Positions 45,533-55,969 of a DNA stretch of 64,000 nucleotides are shown piece after piece. Position numbers and translations under genes: made by a program. The first letter of the stretch is position 1. Every line of letters starts with the position of its first letter. Source of the DNA: Gautieria morchelliformis (taxonomy: Eukaryota; Basidiomycota; Agaricomycetes; Gomphales; Gomphaceae). The stretch is from contig WHVA01000320.1 in NCBI GenBank assembly GCA_015179125.1, positions 1 to 64,000 on the forward strand. The letters run 5' to 3'. Under the pieces are notes generated by a model. That model made no database searches, was not told the origin of the DNA, and saw nothing but the letters and a program-made list of their open reading frames with translations.

Positions 45533-47467
45533 TAACATGAGGAGGGGCTATGAATAGATCTCAGTTGCTTCCCTTTGAGGTGTTGATAGACTATTGATAC
45601 CAGTCGATCGCTGTAGTAGCTTGAAGGACCGTTAAATACCTCTCGATCCCCTGAGCCTCAAGTTCAGCGGTGGTGAAGTATGTCATCCCAGGACGTCACT
45701 GATCACGTCTGGTTAGCGTACGTCGACAGTTCATGCAACTCCGTATCTCTTTATCGGAACTCACCAAAGGCAATTCTATACAGCACCCTCCACCACTACG
45801 TGGCCGTGTCTGCTATTGGTAGGAACCGCACATGCCCTCGCTACGTATCCCACTCGCTGATGAACCACAGCGCTATATGGATACGATTATTTGATAACTC
45901 TGCCCCGGGAAGTCATCCTTGTATGGGGGAAAAAGATGGGTCTTGGTGCAGGCGCATACTTCATGGCTCGACTGAGTCTGGGAGTCTCCCTCACTCTTTA
46001 TCTTGCCGTCTTTACTATAACATCCGAGTCTGTAACGGTAGGTTGGTTATACTTCCATTTACGTTATAAGTTATTGATGTTACTGCGGCTATGGTTAGTG
46101 AGTTTGCTTACCCGAATGGGACCGACAACGAAGCACACTTATTCCTGACAGTGCATGTACTGTTACCTACAAAATCGCCGATGGGTTCCTCCTTATCGCC
46201 GAGACGTGTGTCCAAAGTGGGTTAGCTTCGCATAACTCAAAACAGTTGTCCTGACCCGATTGCAGCCATTCTGGTCTTGCGGACATACGCCATTTCACAG
46301 AATAGTTTATCGACACTTATTGGGCTCTCCGTCTTGGCGATTATATCAGTCATTCCAGGCTGGGTATGCATAGGACTTACCCTTTGCTAGGTAAAGCTGA
46401 CGCTTCATGCACAGTTCGAGGTGGCCGGCCACACTTGTGGACCATCATTAGGGCATTCACAATTGTGAGTCTCATCTCCTATTCCGCAGTACGCTACTCA
46501 CACTGATCATGTTTCAAGAGGTATGCGCCATACGACCGACAACTGAACATCATGTTGATGTGTATGTGGCTTCGCAGAGGTTTTACTCACCAACATAATG
46601 GCGTTAGTCTTTGACTGCGTGGTCATTGGGGTAACGGTGTACCACTTTGGGATTTCTCGTATTAAGCTGTGGGATGTCACCGCATCGAAATCATTTATAT
46701 CCCTCTTATTGTATCAAGGTGAGGTGGGACTCCATACTGTACGCCGTATTACTAACACACTTTCACCCGCAGGATGTCTTAGGTTTTGGTGGGTGGGTAC
46801 TACATGTGCTCGTTATGTCACTGAATCAATCGTTCTTTAGCTTTGCAATCATGGTACTTGTTCTTTTAGTTGTGAATGATCAGGTACGCACTTCTGAATC
46901 CTGTAAAATCACCTTCTGAGCTTATTCCAGGCACTTCCCGTACGTTACGCTGGCACTTTTGAGATGTCACTTATTCAGAAGCTACTGACCTGTGAACAGC
47001 AAAGATATTTCAACTTATTTCTCTCGCACGGGCAAGTGTGAGTTGAACTCAACCATGATCCCAATGAAATCTCTGAATATGCCTAATGATGGATCGAATG
47101 CAGTTTACAGCTTGGCATTATATGTCGCTTTTTCCTGGACGTCCGCGCGATGAACATGGCACTTGTCCGTGGGGTTAGCACACCGAGTCTCAACACACCA
47201 AACTTCAGAAGCGGGGATACACTGTCGACATTTCGTGCGGTATCGACACGAGCGCGCGATGCTATCGTTGAGGAGCTCGGAAATCCGGGCATGGAGTACG
47301 GTACTGCTACCGAGACATCAGCAGGCACTCCTGGCAAAGATGCCGTAGGAATATGACAAGCCTACGCGTTGTTGTGGACGCGCGGCACGGTAATATGGTT
47401 TGTTGTGTATCATTACGTGTATTTGTTTATTTTCGGTCTGTGCGCGCATTGTCTCGCTGAGTCCCAA
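45533..47467 (+). repeat. Segmental duplication, copy B (about 1.93 kb)
   Basis: Counterpart of 22461-24391 in the same orientation; see that entry. On its right, homology ends at GAGTCCCAA, and repeat R follows 17 bp later. Confidence 0.93.
45680..47356 (+). CDS. DUF6533-family membrane protein, copy B
   Basis: Exon 1 (45680 to about 45828) reads MSSQDVTDHVWLAYVDSSCN…HHYVAVSAI. It splices through GTAGGA…CACAG to exon 2, YGYDYLITLPREVILVWGKKMGLGAGAYFMARL. This is the conserved DUF6533 N-terminal domain: a helix, then a YDYLLTLP-E-W-like motif. Downstream exons give hydrophobic segments (LVLRTYAISQ…IGLSVLAIISVIPGW; ALVFDCVVIGVTVYHFG; GFGGWVLHVLVMSL) and a soluble tail with FLDVRAMNMALVRG ending DAVGI. 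The layout fits the usual multi-helix membrane protein of about 300 residues found in large families in mushroom genomes; no biochemical role is established. Exon 1 is in frame here, unlike copy A. The donor after the third exon (GTGGGT) is weak, so full function is not certain. Confidence 0.65.
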
Positions 47468-47484
47468 GCTTAAGTTGTAGGATA

Positions 47485-47665
47485 AATAATAGCCGTTGTG
47501 TTTGTTCACCTCAGCGCTCTTGTTACTTGCGCTGAGGTGAGTAGGTCTACATTTATGTATGTTCCAAGTTCTAACAGTACTTCAGTTGTATTTATGTAGC
47601 TATGAATTTATAGCGCTCCTGTTACTTGCGCTGAGTTGTATTGTAGCCTCTCCTAGTTGTATCAG
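47485..47665. repeat. Dispersed repeat R, copy 2
   Basis: Matches 30037-30222, including the 11-bp arms CACCTCAGCGC/GCGCTGAGGTG (47507-47539) around a longer loop. A short (GA)n tract follows at 47664-47680. Confidence 0.8.
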
Positions 47666-47779
47666 AGAGAGAGAGAGAGATTATCAATTAGAGTGCCCAA
47701 AGCGCTGAGCGCTTATGGTGCACTTATTCTACAGGATAGAGTAGCTGCCCTAGTGTAAAGAATAAAATAAAATAGAAAC

Positions 47780-48500
47780 AGGAGCATGAGAAGGCAGAGG
47801 GTAACTGGGTGCCTGCAGATGCACTTGGCCCCTGGTGGGGCTGGACACATGGTTCTAAACCTGTCGCACCTAAGAAGATGGATTGCATCTCTGGATCTTT
47901 GTCACTTGCTGCAGAGGGATCCCGCTACTGGTCCCCCAGTAGCGATCAAAACCCCCTGTATCTCCAGTGCACTCGGCCTGTGGGTGAGCTGGTATCGATG
48001 TTTGACCCTTCATTTCAGTTCCCATCAATCTTAAAAGAACTGTATCATAAGGACAATTCTTTTAGAGGAATAATCGAAAATTTACTGCACCACAATAATT
48101 TTCTGATGCAAGACGGCCTGCTCTACATCAAAATGAGTAGAGAACTGTGCCTGTGCATCCTGGATGGCACCCATAGTAACAAGGGAATTAAGGAATGTGT
48201 CATCTCACATGCACACTCCTTGTTAGCACATCTGGGAGGCTGTAAAACATACTATTACTTATGAGATCACATATGGTGGCCCAGGATCTATGCGGAGACC
48301 AAAGACTTTTGTGAGAGCTGTCACACATGTGCCGTTGCAAAGCCCATGAACCAGAAGCCATTTGGGTATCTAAAGCCACTAAAAGTGCTAAATTGCTGAT
48401 AGCAGCAGATCGGTATTGATTTCATAGGACCACTGCCTATATCTCTTGTTAGTTATAGTGATGAGAATAGAGTGTATTTGTTGCTGAAATTATTAGCCCT
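47780..48500 (+). mobile_element. Ty3/Gypsy integrase fragment of a further family
   Basis: Reads NFLMQDGLLYIKMSRELCLCILDGTH, AHSLLAHLGGCKTYYYL and WWPRIYAETKDFCESCHTCAVAKPMNQKPFGYL, followed by IGIDFIGPLP. This is the HHCC zinc finger and the start of the integrase core. A scrap with few breaks; wording unlike copies 1-3. Confidence 0.85.
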
Positions 48501-48589
48501 GGCATATTCCGACCCGGATAAAAATTATTAAGTGAGCGTGGAAATACTTTAAGTCAGAACGCATCCACTCGCGTCCACCACTCGTGTCC

Positions 48590-49210
48590 ATGGAGCGCTC
48601 CACAACACCCACCAGCCCATCGTCAGCATCCATCCTGGCTGAGAGACCAATAGCACCCATCTCCACAAACACTGGTGCACCCAGCGGCGCGCTGAAGCAC
48701 AAATGGGTTGAGTTGTCGCCTAGCAAGCCAGATGCATATGAGGAGAGGAAGGAGAGGAAGGAGATGGTATGTCACGCACTCTTAAATTATTTTGAAACAC
48801 TGACCAACCCTTTCCGCTGATCTCAGATCGCTGAATGGGCCTTACAAGCCTCTGCGAGCGCAGCCGCCGACTGGGACCACCAAGACAACTTAGACAAGAT
48901 CAATTTGGAGTATGCACGTACCGCACCCCCATATGATACAACTGAGAAAGTGGATTCAAGTGAGGCTGAGGAGTGTGATGATAGCAGCTGGGTAGCGGAA
49001 AGCTCAATAGAATCCAGTTCAGTTGTGTCACCAAGTTGGGCAGCACAGCGGTTGGAAAAACTAGGGCCCTTGGTTAACATGAAAAATGAAGCTGAGAGGG
49101 AACTGCTTGAGTTGCAGAGGGCATTTTTTTGGGCACGGCACAGGGCTATTGATGCTCAGACACATCTATCAGTTGTGCTTTTCGACATTTTCCTAGAACA
49201 GCTTAATTAG
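48590..49210 (+). CDS. Unknown acidic protein, two exons
   Basis: Exon 1 (48590-48764) reads MERSTTPTSPSSASILAERP…KERKEM. An intron with good borders (GTATGT at 48765, branch-like CTGAT, CTCAG) leads to exon 2 (48828-49210), IAEWALQASASAAADWDHQDN…FDIFLEQLN and a stop at 49208. The product is about 185 residues, Ser/Glu/Asp-rich. Its C-terminal half looks helical and charged (NMKNEAERELLELQRAFFWARH), which could form a coiled coil. No family is recognised. It lies between a Gypsy scrap and the 3' end of Gypsy copy 2, so it may be a host gene or a gene of a mobile element. Confidence 0.45.
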
Positions 49211-49400
49211 TGAAATATTATATGCACCGGCGCCTATATTAGTACAGGATAAAAATATATTAGGCTGTTGATAATTATTAGCCAACAAATACACTCTAAT
49301 GTAATTGATAGAGATATGATTCAAACTCCAGATAGAAGTTGAATCGAGAAGAATTTGAGGAAGTAAAATGTATGTGCATATAACAAGATATATGCATCTT
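49211..49400. other. AT-rich spacer
   Basis: No gene seen; ends with the 5-bp target duplication ATCTT (49396-49400) of the Gypsy element. Confidence 0.4.
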
Positions 49401-49789
49401 TGTGAGGGCAACACTAATGATGAAGCCACAACCTAAAGATACTCAAGGAGATAATGGCCGATGCAAGGACAATAACCAACTGTGTAGTGGGTATCCTCAG
49501 TTTATAAATCTACCAACGATAGATATATGGGGACTTGCCTGTGTAGCGGGTATCCTCAGAGATCAAGCTGAGGAAACACCACCACACTGGCTACAGTCTT
49601 ATAGTGCTGGCAAGGCTTACATAATAGGGGAGATGGAAACTCGTAGAAGGTTATGGAAACTGATGGAAGGTTATGGAAACTGACGGAAGGTTATGGAAAC
49701 TGACGGAAGGTGACGGAAACTGACGGAAGGTGACGGAAACTCATGGAAGGAAACAGAAACTTGTGGAAGGAAACACGTGAACCCTGACA
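49401..49789 (-). repeat. 3' LTR of Gypsy copy 2
   Basis: 389 bp, TGTGAGGG…CCCTGACA on the plus strand. 49635-49772 is an array of a 20-bp unit, GGAAACTGACGGAAGGTTAT, about six copies. Confidence 0.95.
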
Positions 49790-49835
49790 TCGCCCCCCTC
49801 TCAATGCTTGTCGTCCCAACAAGCACAGCTGCCAC

Positions 49836-50397
49836 CTACCCCCCAACATCCACCGAGACATCGTTTCCAAGTATGCCACAGGCGGGACCACCATCTCTCC
49901 TGGCCCTTCCCCTCCTGGTAGTGCAGGTCAATGATGATCTCAGGGGGATTGGGGTCCATGGGCAAGTGCAGCCCTCGGAACCTTGCTCAATGTAGTCGTT
50001 CTCCTGCCATGTTACGGAAACGCTGCCCCACCCAGCCTTCGAAAGTGTAGGGGGTTCCACAAGGGGGGGTTCTATTGTTGAGGAAGACAGGGTCGCTGAT
50101 GTAGTACATGTTCTCTCGTCTGTGTCGGGGTCTGAGGAATGCAAGTGCAGGGCAAGTGGGTGCCTGACTCTTCGCTGGTGTGAGGTCCTCAGAGCTGACG
50201 GACCACTTTGAAGACCATGCGACGTCGAGATCATGGCAGTCAAGCATCCTTTGTAGCTTGGCTTCACTGGCTGCTCTGGATGATGAGAAGCCGGAGAAGT
50301 GCAGGAGGGTGGGATCGACACGTGACATGTTTGGCAGGTCAGAGAGGTTTTGGGTGAAGCTGGGGAGGGCAACAAGCTCAATGGCAGGTGAGGACAT
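49836..50397 (-). other. Extra reading frame downstream of the chromodomain (Gypsy copy 2)
   Basis: Starts MSSPAIELVALPSFTQNLSDL and matches the frame at 10160-10768 in copy 1. It lies between the chromodomain and the 3' LTR. There is no known domain; it is rich in Ser, Pro and Arg. Confidence 0.6.
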
Positions 50398-50503
50398 GGT
50401 TGATGGATGTGGTGGGGTCGATGCAGTGGAAGTGAGCGGTCACAGGTGGAGAGGGGATATATAGTTTATCGGAATGAATTGGTTAGGCGGAGGCTGATCT
50501 CAC

Positions 50504-50869
50504 TTATCTTTGGGGTTCTGGACCCTTGACATTAGGAATAGAAGCCCTGCCTGCTGTCCAGTTGAAGAGAGTTTGCCTGGAAGGTTCTGTGAAGTTCTGA
50601 AATCTCTGGAAGGGGAGGGACATGTATGTGGCTGCTGAGATACGCTGAGGTGCCTCTGGGTTCTGCCTGTGAAATTCCTTAACGAGTCGCTTTGCCCCAG
50701 AGACATCTTTCGCCGGTAGCCAGAGATCGTCGGCAGCTTCATAGCCCTTCCAGCGCACGAGATACTCCAACCTTCCATGGAACATCCTGCTGTCTAGAAT
50801 CCTTTCAACTTCATATTCTTCAGCTCCATCCCGTATGACAGGGGGGGGGGTGGTGGAGGGGCATGACAT
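50504..50869 (-). pseudogene. Gypsy copy 2 chromodomain region
   Basis: Reads EEYEVERILDSRMFHGRLEY, then LVRWKGYEAADDLWLPAKD: a chromodomain with the aromatic residues Y, W and W that would form the methyl-lysine cage. It is followed by a tail ending VKGPEPQR. Confidence 0.85.
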
Positions 50870-51993
50870 TCAAGAATTGGGTCATCTTCATATGGCCGAA
50901 GCAGGACGACAGAGAACACTGGATGTGTGCGACCAAAGGATGCAGGAAGATTTAGACCATAGGCATTTCGTGAGACCACCTTATTAACAGTGTAGGGGCC
51001 TAGCCACTTGTGGTCTAGCTTCTTCATTGGGCGAGTGGTTGTGATGTTTTGTGCATTGAGCCAGACCTTGTCACCAAGCTTATAAACTGGGGCTGCTTTA
51101 TGGTGCACGTCATAGAAGCGTGCCATGTCCTCTGCTGCCTTGGACAGGGCTGAACGAGCTTCTCTTGTGGCCGCTTCCATCTGGGTTGTGAACTCATCCA
51201 GGGCCTCAAGTTGAGTTTCCCAGACTGGTTCCAGTCCCAGCCTTGGATGTTGGCCACTGTCCAACATGAAGGGTGTAGTCTGGGTTGAGGCATGGATTTG
51301 GTTGTTATAGGCAAACTCAGCCAAGGATATCCATTTGAACCAATCATCCTGATGCGGGTTGATGTATAGTCAAAGGTATTGCTCAATCTCCTGATTAACC
51401 CTTTCAGTCTGTCCATCAGTTTGGGGGTGATAAGCAGTAGAGGCAGCGACTTTGACACCAAGAAGTTTGTTCAGTTCACGCATGAACTGGGAGATGAACT
51501 GTGTACCTCGATCGCTGATGATTTCTTCAGGGAGCCCATGAAGTTTCCAAACATGATCACGGAAGAGTTGGGTGACTCCCACCAAAGTTACATCTGAAGT
51601 GGTGGGAATGACATGTGCACGCTTTGAGAGGCGATCGACGACAACAAGGAGAGCATCATAGCCATGACTGGTAGGCAGTTCTATGATCAAGTCAACAGAC
51701 ATAAGTTGCCATCTACAGTCTGGGATACAGTTTGGTAGAAGCTTGCCAATGGGAGAGGCAGGGAAGGTTTTTGTCCGGTTGCACAGGTCACAGGCCTTCA
51801 TGTATTTTGCAATGTAACGTCCCATCCCAGGCCACCAGTAACTCCGAGCAACTAGTTCAGTAGTTCTCCAACGACCAGGGTGACTGGTGAGAGGCATGTC
51901 ATGGTGTGCTTTCACTATGTCATGTTGTAGTTTTGCATCAAGTGGCACGTACACTTTGTTGTGATAGAGGACAAGCCCATCCTGTTCAGACAA
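50794..51993 (-). pseudogene. Gypsy copy 2 integrase region
   Basis: Zinc-finger part (H-x-HxxPLTSHPGRWRT…CDLCNRTK, near 51790-51920), then the core with the catalytic Asp of MSVDLIIELP, the second Asp in DRGTQF and the Glu in [13 protein letters not shown] (51370-51750). The C-terminal part, KLDHKWLGPYTVNKVV, lies at about 50990-51025. Two overlapping open stretches; fossil gene. Confidence 0.88.
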
Positions 51994-52002
51994 CTCTTCT
52001 CC

Positions 52003-53460
52003 TCATAAATTTCCAGAGGATCCCAGTTCTTTGAGAGCCTTGACAACCTTTTCATCCCGGTCTACACAGTTCCTTACTTGATTGAGGAAAGCATCACTTT
52101 CACCTGGGACTAACTGCGTGCCAGCCTCTGGGGGATTTGCCTTGATGTGGAACAAGTCAGGGGTAAGTAAGACTTGATTTTGGTTGTATTCCTCCCCCCA
52201 CTTATGATCCATGCATCGTGAGAGTGCATCAGGATTGGCTGAATGATGACCAGGACGATGGATCAGCTCAAAATCAAAGCGAGAGAGGAAGAGTGACCAG
52301 TGTGCTTGACGACGGTTCAGGTTTTGTGCAGTGCGGAAGTAGGTGAGATTCTGATGGTCATTGAGAATCTCAATCTTGTGCTTCATTCCCTCTAAGATGT
52401 GGCGCCATTCCTCTAATCCCCAAATCACAGAAAGAAGCTCCTTGTCATGGATGGCATAGTTGTGTTCAGCATCATTGAGGCTTTTGGAGACAAACCGCAC
52501 AGGCCGCCATTTGCCATCATCACATAGCTGGGACAGTACTGCTCCTGTGGCATAGGCTGAGGCATCTGTTTCAAGATGGAAACATTTGTCTTGATCAGGG
52601 AGGACAAGGATCGGTGTTGAGGTGATGAGGAGTTTGAGCTTGTCAAAGGATGCTTGCTCTGGGCTATTCGGATCCCAAGACCATTGGGCATCCTGTTTTG
52701 TCAACTGGTTGAGGGGCTTTGAAATGTGTGAGAAGTCTTCCACAAATTGACGGTAGAAGTTGATGAAACCAAGGAATGATTTGACTTCAGTGACGTTACG
52801 TGGTATTGGCCACTCCTGCACTCCTGAAACCTTGACTGGGTCCATGGCAACCTGTCCTTGAGAGAGGATGAGGCCGAGATACTCCACCTCTAGTTGCTCA
52901 AATAGGCATTTTTCAGGTTTGAGGTACAGGTTGTTGGCCCGGAGGATTTCAAGGACCTGTCGTACAATCCTACGATGTTCTTCAAGCGACTCTGTGAAGA
53001 TGAGAATGTCATCCATGAACACCACCACAACCCCTTCATCGATGAAACTCTTGAAGATGTCATTCATCATCATCTGAAAGGTTGCTGGGCTGTTCGTGAG
53101 TCCAAAAAACATGACTAGAGGTTCATACAGGCCCCTATTTGTCTGAAAGGCTGCCTTCCACTCATCTCCCTCCTTTATGCGTACATTATTATATCCCCAG
53201 TGAATGTCAAGCTTTGTGAAGTATTTAGCCCTTCCAGCAGCAATCTTATTCATGATGTCTGGAATGAGGGGCAAAGGATAGGCATTCTTGATTGTTATAT
53301 CATTGAGCTTCCGGTAGTCTTGCACAAATCTAAGACTGCCGTCCTTTTTCTTCACAAAGAAGACTGGAGATGCCATAGGTGACTTGGAAGGACGGATACG
53401 ATGGCTCTTCAGGTTCTCCTCAAGGAAGTTATCCAGTTCCCTTTGCTCAACCGGTGACAT
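52003..53460 (-). pseudogene. Gypsy copy 2 reverse transcriptase and RNase H
   Basis: A 485-residue open frame. RT domain with FVQDYRKLNDITIKNAYPLP, TKLDIHWGYNNVRI and the catalytic VVFMDDILIF; the connection FLGFINFYRQFVEDFS; RNase H with LETDASAYATGAVLSQ, DKELLSVIWGLEEW and HRPGHHSANPDALSR. This is the longest preserved pol stretch in the window. It copies element RNA into DNA in virus-like particles; here it is part of a broken element. Confidence 0.93.
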
Positions 53461-54290
53461 TGGGTAAACCTTTGTGCTGAAGGGGTGTGCACCTGGAGTG
53501 AGCTCAATCGCATGGTCCCAGGGCTTTCGAGGTCAAATAACTCCTTAGAAAACACATCCTTGAACTCCTGGTATGGTTTAGGGACAAGGTCCTCGAAGGA
53601 TCTGACTGGTGCAGACTTGCTGGCCCATTCAGAAAGCTGTTGGGAGACAGTCCAGCCTGTGCCAATCGTTTCAGGACTCTCATTCACAAAGATGACAAAT
53701 GTCCTGTCTCCTTCCTCAAGTAGGGAGCGGGTGTGCTGTATAGGAACCTCCTCTTGATCTACGCTCTCTTCTGGAACAGTTTCGACTGTGGGCCCTCTGA
53801 CAACAGGTCTGCCCCCACATGACTTGGGACAGCGTGTTGTCTTCACATCTCCTGTATGCCAGTTAACTTCTGGGTTGTGTTCAACAAGCCATGTGTGACC
53901 AAGAATGATGGCAAGTTGTCCAAGGCTTGTGACAGAGAATGTGGCATGTTCCGTATGATCCCCAAAGGTGCAAATGAGGTTGACTTCTTCCTTGATTGAG
54001 CCAGCCTCATTTGGGGTACCATCAATATTGTAGATGGGGATGGCATGGGGTAGGGACGGGTCCAAAGTCTGTGTTCCCTTACAAACTCCACATCGATGAA
54101 CATCCCTGTAGCACCACTGTCAAGGAGGGAGTCAATTGCAAGTGGATGCCCTGTGTCAACGGAGTGGACCTTGAGAGGTACTTTGGTGCATCGGCGGAGG
54201 TCAGCAGTACGGACATATAGAGGGACTGGAAGGTTTGCATTAGCAACTGGAGCGATGGGTTGGGTTTTTGGCATGGCTGGTTTGCTTTCA
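53409..54290 (-). pseudogene. Gypsy copy 2 protease region
   Basis: Contains LLDSGATGMFIDVEFV, the retropepsin-like DSG active site, near 54090-54135. A second conserved patch, ILGHTWL, lies near 53893-53913. Confidence 0.82.
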
Positions 54291-54405
54291 GTTCAATCAG
54301 GGGTAGAAGAAGGATGCATCATATCGCCTGTGATCCCTATTGTACATGTTTCAAGCACTGAAAACTGATTTGTCGAGTGGGGCATGTCTTTCACCGCTGA
54401 CTGAC

Positions 54406-55515
54406 CTAAAAACCCTTTCCTTCCTCTTGGACAGGGGTTTCCACCTTCTGTTTGCGTTCCTCCATTGCTGCTGCTACAGATTTAGAGACAATTGCTGCAA
54501 TGTCTGCCTCTGTAAGGTTTGCACGGATTCGTGGCTTGCGAGGTTCAGGACAGTCTGGTGAAATGTGACCAGGTCTCTTACAGTTGTAGCAGGTCCGTGT
54601 TTCGGTGCGGCGGTGGGATGAGTCAATGTCCATAGGTGTCCCATTACTGGGTGGTGCTATGACAACAGGAGCCGTAGCAGGAGTGTGGAGTGGTCGGGCA
54701 GGAGGAGGGCGATTAGGAACATGAGGTGTCTGTGCCTTCCTGACCTCTAACAGACGGCGATGATTGCGGTCAATCTGACAGGCTGCTTCCTTCCAGCCTT
54801 TGAGGTTGGGTGGAAGAAAGGGCTGGGTGTGGATCTTGTCAAGGATACCTGCTGGAAGGCCACGAGCATAGGCATCCTCGAGTGCCTCATCATTAAAGCC
54901 TGTCCTGCCTGCCAGGATCTCAAATTGAGCCGTGTATTCATCTGCCGACATTCCTGAGGTCATCCTGAGGTCATGCAGCTTAGTGCGAGCCATTCTGGCA
55001 CGATCTGGGTCCCCAAAGGCCTCCTCCACACGTTTAATGAACTCCTCCAGAGTGGATATAGAGGAGGTGCCATCAATGACAGCCTGTGTCTCATTGTGTG
55101 CCCATATCTCCGCAGAGCCTCCTGTCATAAAGGAAAGAGCATATAGGATCTTTGTGTGCTCATCTGGGAAGGATGCTGGCTGTACGGCAATGGACAACCT
55201 GATAGACCTGATAAACCCTTCAGTCTCTGCATGGTCTCCATTGAACTTCTCTGGTTCTGCTGCTTTGATAGAGCGAGTAGATGGAGGGACACTACTGTGA
55301 GGTACTGAGGGCACAAGGGCTTGAGCAGCAGCAACAGCAGCGTTGGTGGCAGCATGGGCTAAGTGGTCGTGAACGTTAACGATCTGATTGTGCAGCTCCT
55401 GATTCTGCAGTTGAAGTTGCTGCAGCAGCTGCGCTTGGCTGGAAAGGAGGCCGTGAAGAAATGGCCCATGTTCACCCAAGGAGTCCCAGTATGCCTCTGG
55501 GAGTTGGTCTGCCAT
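54406..55515 (-). pseudogene. Gypsy copy 2 gag
   Basis: A 369-residue open frame, MADQLPEAYWDSLGEH…EEGKGF. Order: Gln-rich coiled segment (QAQLLQQLQLQNQELHNQIVNV), Ala/Pro spacer, capsid-like domain (FNGDHAETEGFIRS… to about residue 260) and a CCHC knuckle, CYNCKRPGHISPDC, near residue 318. The family's capsid protein; listed as a fossil because the element as a whole is broken. Confidence 0.9.
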
Positions 55516-55575
55516 AGGCTGAGATGAAGGTTGGTTAAGAAAAGTGTGTGGGGTCGTCCTATGAGCTTGATCTTC

Positions 55576-55964
55576 TGTGAGGGCAACACTAATGATGAAG
55601 CCACAACCTAAAGATACTCAAGGAGATAACGGCTGATGCAAGGACAATAACCAACTGTGTAGTGGGTATCCTCAGTTTATAAATCTACCAACGATAGATA
55701 CATGGGGACTTGCCTGTGTAGTGGGTATCCTCAGAGATCAAGCTGAGGAAACGCCACCACACTGGCTACAGTCTTATAGCGCTGGCAAGGCTTACATAAT
55801 AGGGGAGATGGAAACTTGTAGAAGGTTGTGGAAACTCGTGGAAGATGATAGAAACTCATAGAAGGTTACGGAAACTGACGGAAGGTTATGGAAACTGACG
55901 GAAGGTGATGGAAACTCATGGAAGGAAACAGAAACTTGTGGAAGGAAACACGTGAACACTGACA
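55576..55964 (-). repeat. 5' LTR of Gypsy copy 2
   Basis: 389 bp; the same plan as the other LTR. 20-bp modules lie at 55813-55945, and the TATATAAG-like box corresponds to the plus-strand word CTTACATAATAG. Confidence 0.95.
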
Positions 55965-55969
55965 ATCTT

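Larger units (their letters stand above)
49401..55964 (-). mobile_element. Ty3/Gypsy chromovirus, copy 2, nearly complete
   Basis: 6564-bp element on the minus strand with two 389-bp LTRs and a perfect target duplication ATCTT (49396-49400 and 55965-55969). Parts in element order: gag, protease, RT, RNase H, integrase, chromodomain and an extra downstream frame. The LTRs differ at roughly one position in twenty, mostly as C/T or G/A transitions. The insertion is therefore moderately old, though younger than copies 1 and 3. The layout is complete, but the coding part is not open throughout; I estimate around four to six breaks. Nothing has inserted into it. Confidence 0.95.

Noticed and set aside
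47664-47680. (GA)n microsatellite as a regulatory site
   Set aside because: Only about eight units, next to repeat R, with no gene start nearby.
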